Assembly (NCBI GenBank): GCA_002746425.1
Contig: NVXB01000036.1
Location: 13,628-20,725, forward strand
Length of the DNA: 7,098 nucleotides
Direction: 5' to 3'
DNA from: Hyphomicrobiales bacterium
GTDB lineage: Bacteria > Pseudomonadota > Alphaproteobacteria > Rhizobiales > GCA-2746425
Part shown: positions 5,630 to 7,098 of the stretch, piece after piece
How positions within the stretch are numbered: position 1 is the stretch's first letter
How the letters are laid out: the number at the start of each line of letters is the position of its first letter
Made by a program: the position numbers and the translations under genes
The notes under the pieces: generated by a model
Databases searched by the model: none
The model's input: only the letters and a program-made list of their open reading frames with translations
Told to the model about the DNA's origin: nothing

Positions 5630-6657
5630 ACCTGCCCGAAAAGGCAGAAGATACTTTTATACAACGATATTTTGCGCGCCTTGCAACGGATGATGGCGCG
5701 TTTGGGCTGCATGATGATGCCGCCAGCATATCCGTTCCCGATCATCAGGATTTAATTGTATCTACCGATACGCTGGTCGCCGACGTGCACTTTTTTGCCG
5801 AAGACCCACCTGCAAAAATCGCCCAAAAGGCATTGCGGGTAAACCTGTCTGATATTGCGGCAAAGGGCGCACGCCCTGTTGGTTATTTTCTCAATTTGAC
5901 GCTGCCCGATGCCTTTATGCGGTCTGACGAATGGATGTCAGAATTCAGCCATGGTTTGCAACAGGATCAGAGCGAATTTAATGTGCATCTTATGGGCGGT
6001 GATACCGTTCGCTGTGCCAACACAGGCGTTATAACCATCTGCGCCTATGGCGTTGTGCCAACCGGCCAAATGGTGCGGCGTAACGGCGCAGAGGCTGGTG
6101 ATCGCCTCTATGTAACCGGCACGATTGGCGATGCTGCGCTGGGCCTGCTGATGCGCAAAGCTAAATTGCATGGGTTGGATACAATCGATCAGGATATTGG
6201 CGATGCCATCCGCGCGCTGGACCCACAAATAAAACGCCATACGGAAGACCGCTACTTGCTGCCGCAGCCCAGGACCGGGATTTCATCTGCGCTTTTGGCA
6301 CATGCATCGGCGGCGATGGATGTTTCTGATGGTTTGGTTGGCGATGCCCGAACACTGGCAAATGCCAGTTCTGTTGCGCTGAAAATACACACGGACCAAA
6401 TCCCCTATTCAACGGGCCTTGAAATTTTGTCAGATGAATCAATTTTGCAAAGGATCTGCCTAACCGGTGGAGATGATTACGAAATTCTGTGCACTGTTCC
6501 GGCAGGCCAGTGCGCCTCATTTGAAGATTCCGCCGTTGCAGCCAATATTGCCGTTGCTCATATCGGCCATGTTAAATCGGGAAGTGGTGTTGAAGTCATC
6601 GGTAATGATGGAAAAGAGCTATCGTTTTCGCAAAGCTCCTACGATCATTTTTCCTGA
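5626..6657 (+). CDS. thiL: Thiamine-monophosphate kinase
   Basis: ThiL phosphorylates thiamine monophosphate with ATP to give thiamine diphosphate, the active cofactor. It belongs to the PurM/SelD-type ATP-binding superfamily. The 343-residue protein shows the family motifs in order: LHDDAA (28-33, metal-binding Asp30 and Asp31), STDTLVADVHF (46-56), NLSDIAAKGARP (73-84), LMGGDT (122-127), AMDVSDGLVGD (230-240) and LTGGDDYEIL (279-288). These supply the magnesium-binding aspartates and nucleotide site. The start ATG overlaps the nusB stop (ATGA at 5626-5629) with no strong Shine-Dalgarno sequence, so translation is likely coupled to nusB. Its stop is only 9 bases from the stop of the convergent neighbour, with no hairpin terminator between them. 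It appears to be the last gene of the plus-strand operon. Confidence 0.97.
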   Translation: MNLPEKAEDTFIQRYFARLATDDGAFGLHDDAASISVPDHQDLIVSTDTLVADVHFFAEDPPAKIAQKALRVNLSDIAAKGARPVGYFLNLTLPDAFMRSDEWMSEFSHGLQQDQSEFNVHLMGGDTVRCANTGVITICAYGVVPTGQMVRRNGAEAGDRLYVTGTIGDAALGLLMRKAKLHGLDTIDQDIGDAIRALDPQIKRHTEDRYLLPQPRTGISSALLAHASAAMDVSDGLVGDARTLANASSVALKIHTDQIPYSTGLEILSDESILQRICLTGGDDYEILCTVPAGQCASFEDSAVAANIAVAHIGHVKSGSGVEVIGNDGKELSFSQSSYDHFS

Positions 6658-6666
6658 ATATCCTAA

Positions 6667-7098
6667 TTAGGCTGATGCCGCGAATGCAAGCGCCTCTTCT
6701 AACCGATCATTGCCCCAATACAGCTCGCTCCCAACGGTAAAACTGGGTGCGCCAAATAGTTCCAGGGCTTCTGCTGCTTCGGTGTTGGCGCGTAATTTGT
6801 CTTTTATCTCGGGGTTTGCTGCCTGTTGCATTACCTCGTTGGCGTCTAGACCCATATTCTCCAAAATACCGGCCATTGTTTTTGAGTGGGCAATGTCCAA
6901 ACCCTCTCCAAACTCAGCGGTAAACACGCGCCGGGTAAAGTCCGGGCACCAACCCGCGTGCGCCCCCACCAGAGCAACTCTCGCAGCCAAAATGGAACGG
7001 CGGGGAAACTGATCGTATCCCTGAAACGCAGCAGGCCAATTAAATGGCAAATGAGCGGCGTCGGTGAGACGTTTCATATCGCGCCACATGTAACGCCC
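6667..7098 (-). CDS. 2-hydroxychromene-2-carboxylate isomerase-like DsbA-family protein (5' end outside window)
   Basis: The minus-strand frame is open from the right edge to a TAA at 6667-6669, giving the last 143 residues. Codons before the ATG at 7087-7089 read Gly-Arg-Tyr, and YMWRDMKR is the internal family pattern Y-x-x-RD-x-x-R, so this ATG is not the start. Full-length relatives have about 200 residues, so roughly 55-60 N-terminal residues are missing, including the thioredoxin-fold strand with the glutathione-binding active-site serine. Visible family features are the LPFNWPAAF and FPRRSILAARVAL segments and the C-terminal FGAPSFTVGSELYWGNDRLEEAL with its cis-proline-like APSF. The family includes NahD of naphthalene breakdown and kappa-class glutathione transferase relatives. 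Chromosomal copies in alphaproteobacteria are often general glutathione-dependent proteins, so aromatic degradation should not be assumed here. Confidence 0.88.
   Translation of the reverse strand, partial: GRYMWRDMKRLTDAAHLPFNWPAAFQGYDQFPRRSILAARVALVGAHAGWCPDFTRRVFTAEFGEGLDIAHSKTMAGILENMGLDANEVMQQAANPEIKDKLRANTEAAEALELFGAPSFTVGSELYWGNDRLEEALAFAASA

Noticed and set aside
6662..6671. CCTAATTAGG palindrome as a terminator or operator
   Set aside because: Only five AT-rich pairs per arm, no loop and no T-tract. It overlaps a stop codon and is short enough to be chance.

Overview
The window looks like an ordinary chromosomal housekeeping locus of an alphaproteobacterium, most plausibly in or near the Hyphomicrobiales (Rhizobiales). 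The basis is the gene order glyA-nrdR-ribD-ribE-ribH-nusB-thiL together with alphaproteobacterial-style wording of the conserved motifs (for example SLDAGGHLTHG in GlyA, RGETSHYDIVCNES in RibH, RKDVPAKVIINEYVDVA in NusB). GC content looks moderate (roughly mid-50s percent by eye, not computed). I see no insertion sequence, phage gene, CRISPR array, tRNA or rRNA.

Layout: (1) bases 1-218 hold the C-terminal end of an unrecognised plus-strand protein; (2) a strong symmetrical hairpin at 241-269 separates it from a convergent minus-strand TerC-family membrane protein (275-1021); (3) the 228-base divergent region 1022-1249 must hold the promoters for terC (leftward) and glyA (rightward) and contains a 10-bp direct repeat; (4) bases 1250-6657 are seven tightly packed plus-strand genes, glyA, nrdR, ribD, ribE, ribH, nusB and thiL, with gaps of at most 18 bases and three overlaps; (5) a convergent minus-strand gene for a 2-hydroxychromene-2-carboxylate isomerase-like (DsbA-fold) protein starts beyond the right edge.

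How the genes fit together: GlyA supplies glycine and one-carbon units on tetrahydrofolate. NrdR senses ATP/dATP and represses ribonucleotide reductase genes. RibD, RibE and RibH carry out the middle and last steps of riboflavin synthesis. NusB is a transcription antitermination factor for rRNA operons. ThiL makes thiamine diphosphate. The cluster therefore joins cofactor and nucleotide supply to a growth-related transcription factor. The enzymes making the two riboflavin precursors (GTP cyclohydrolase II and dihydroxybutanone-phosphate synthase) are not here, although many alphaproteobacteria carry ribBA between ribE and ribH.

I looked for an undescribed system and did not find one. The points most worth checking are the non-ATG start of ribD next to a small hairpin at the nrdR stop, and the long glyA leader with its direct repeat.
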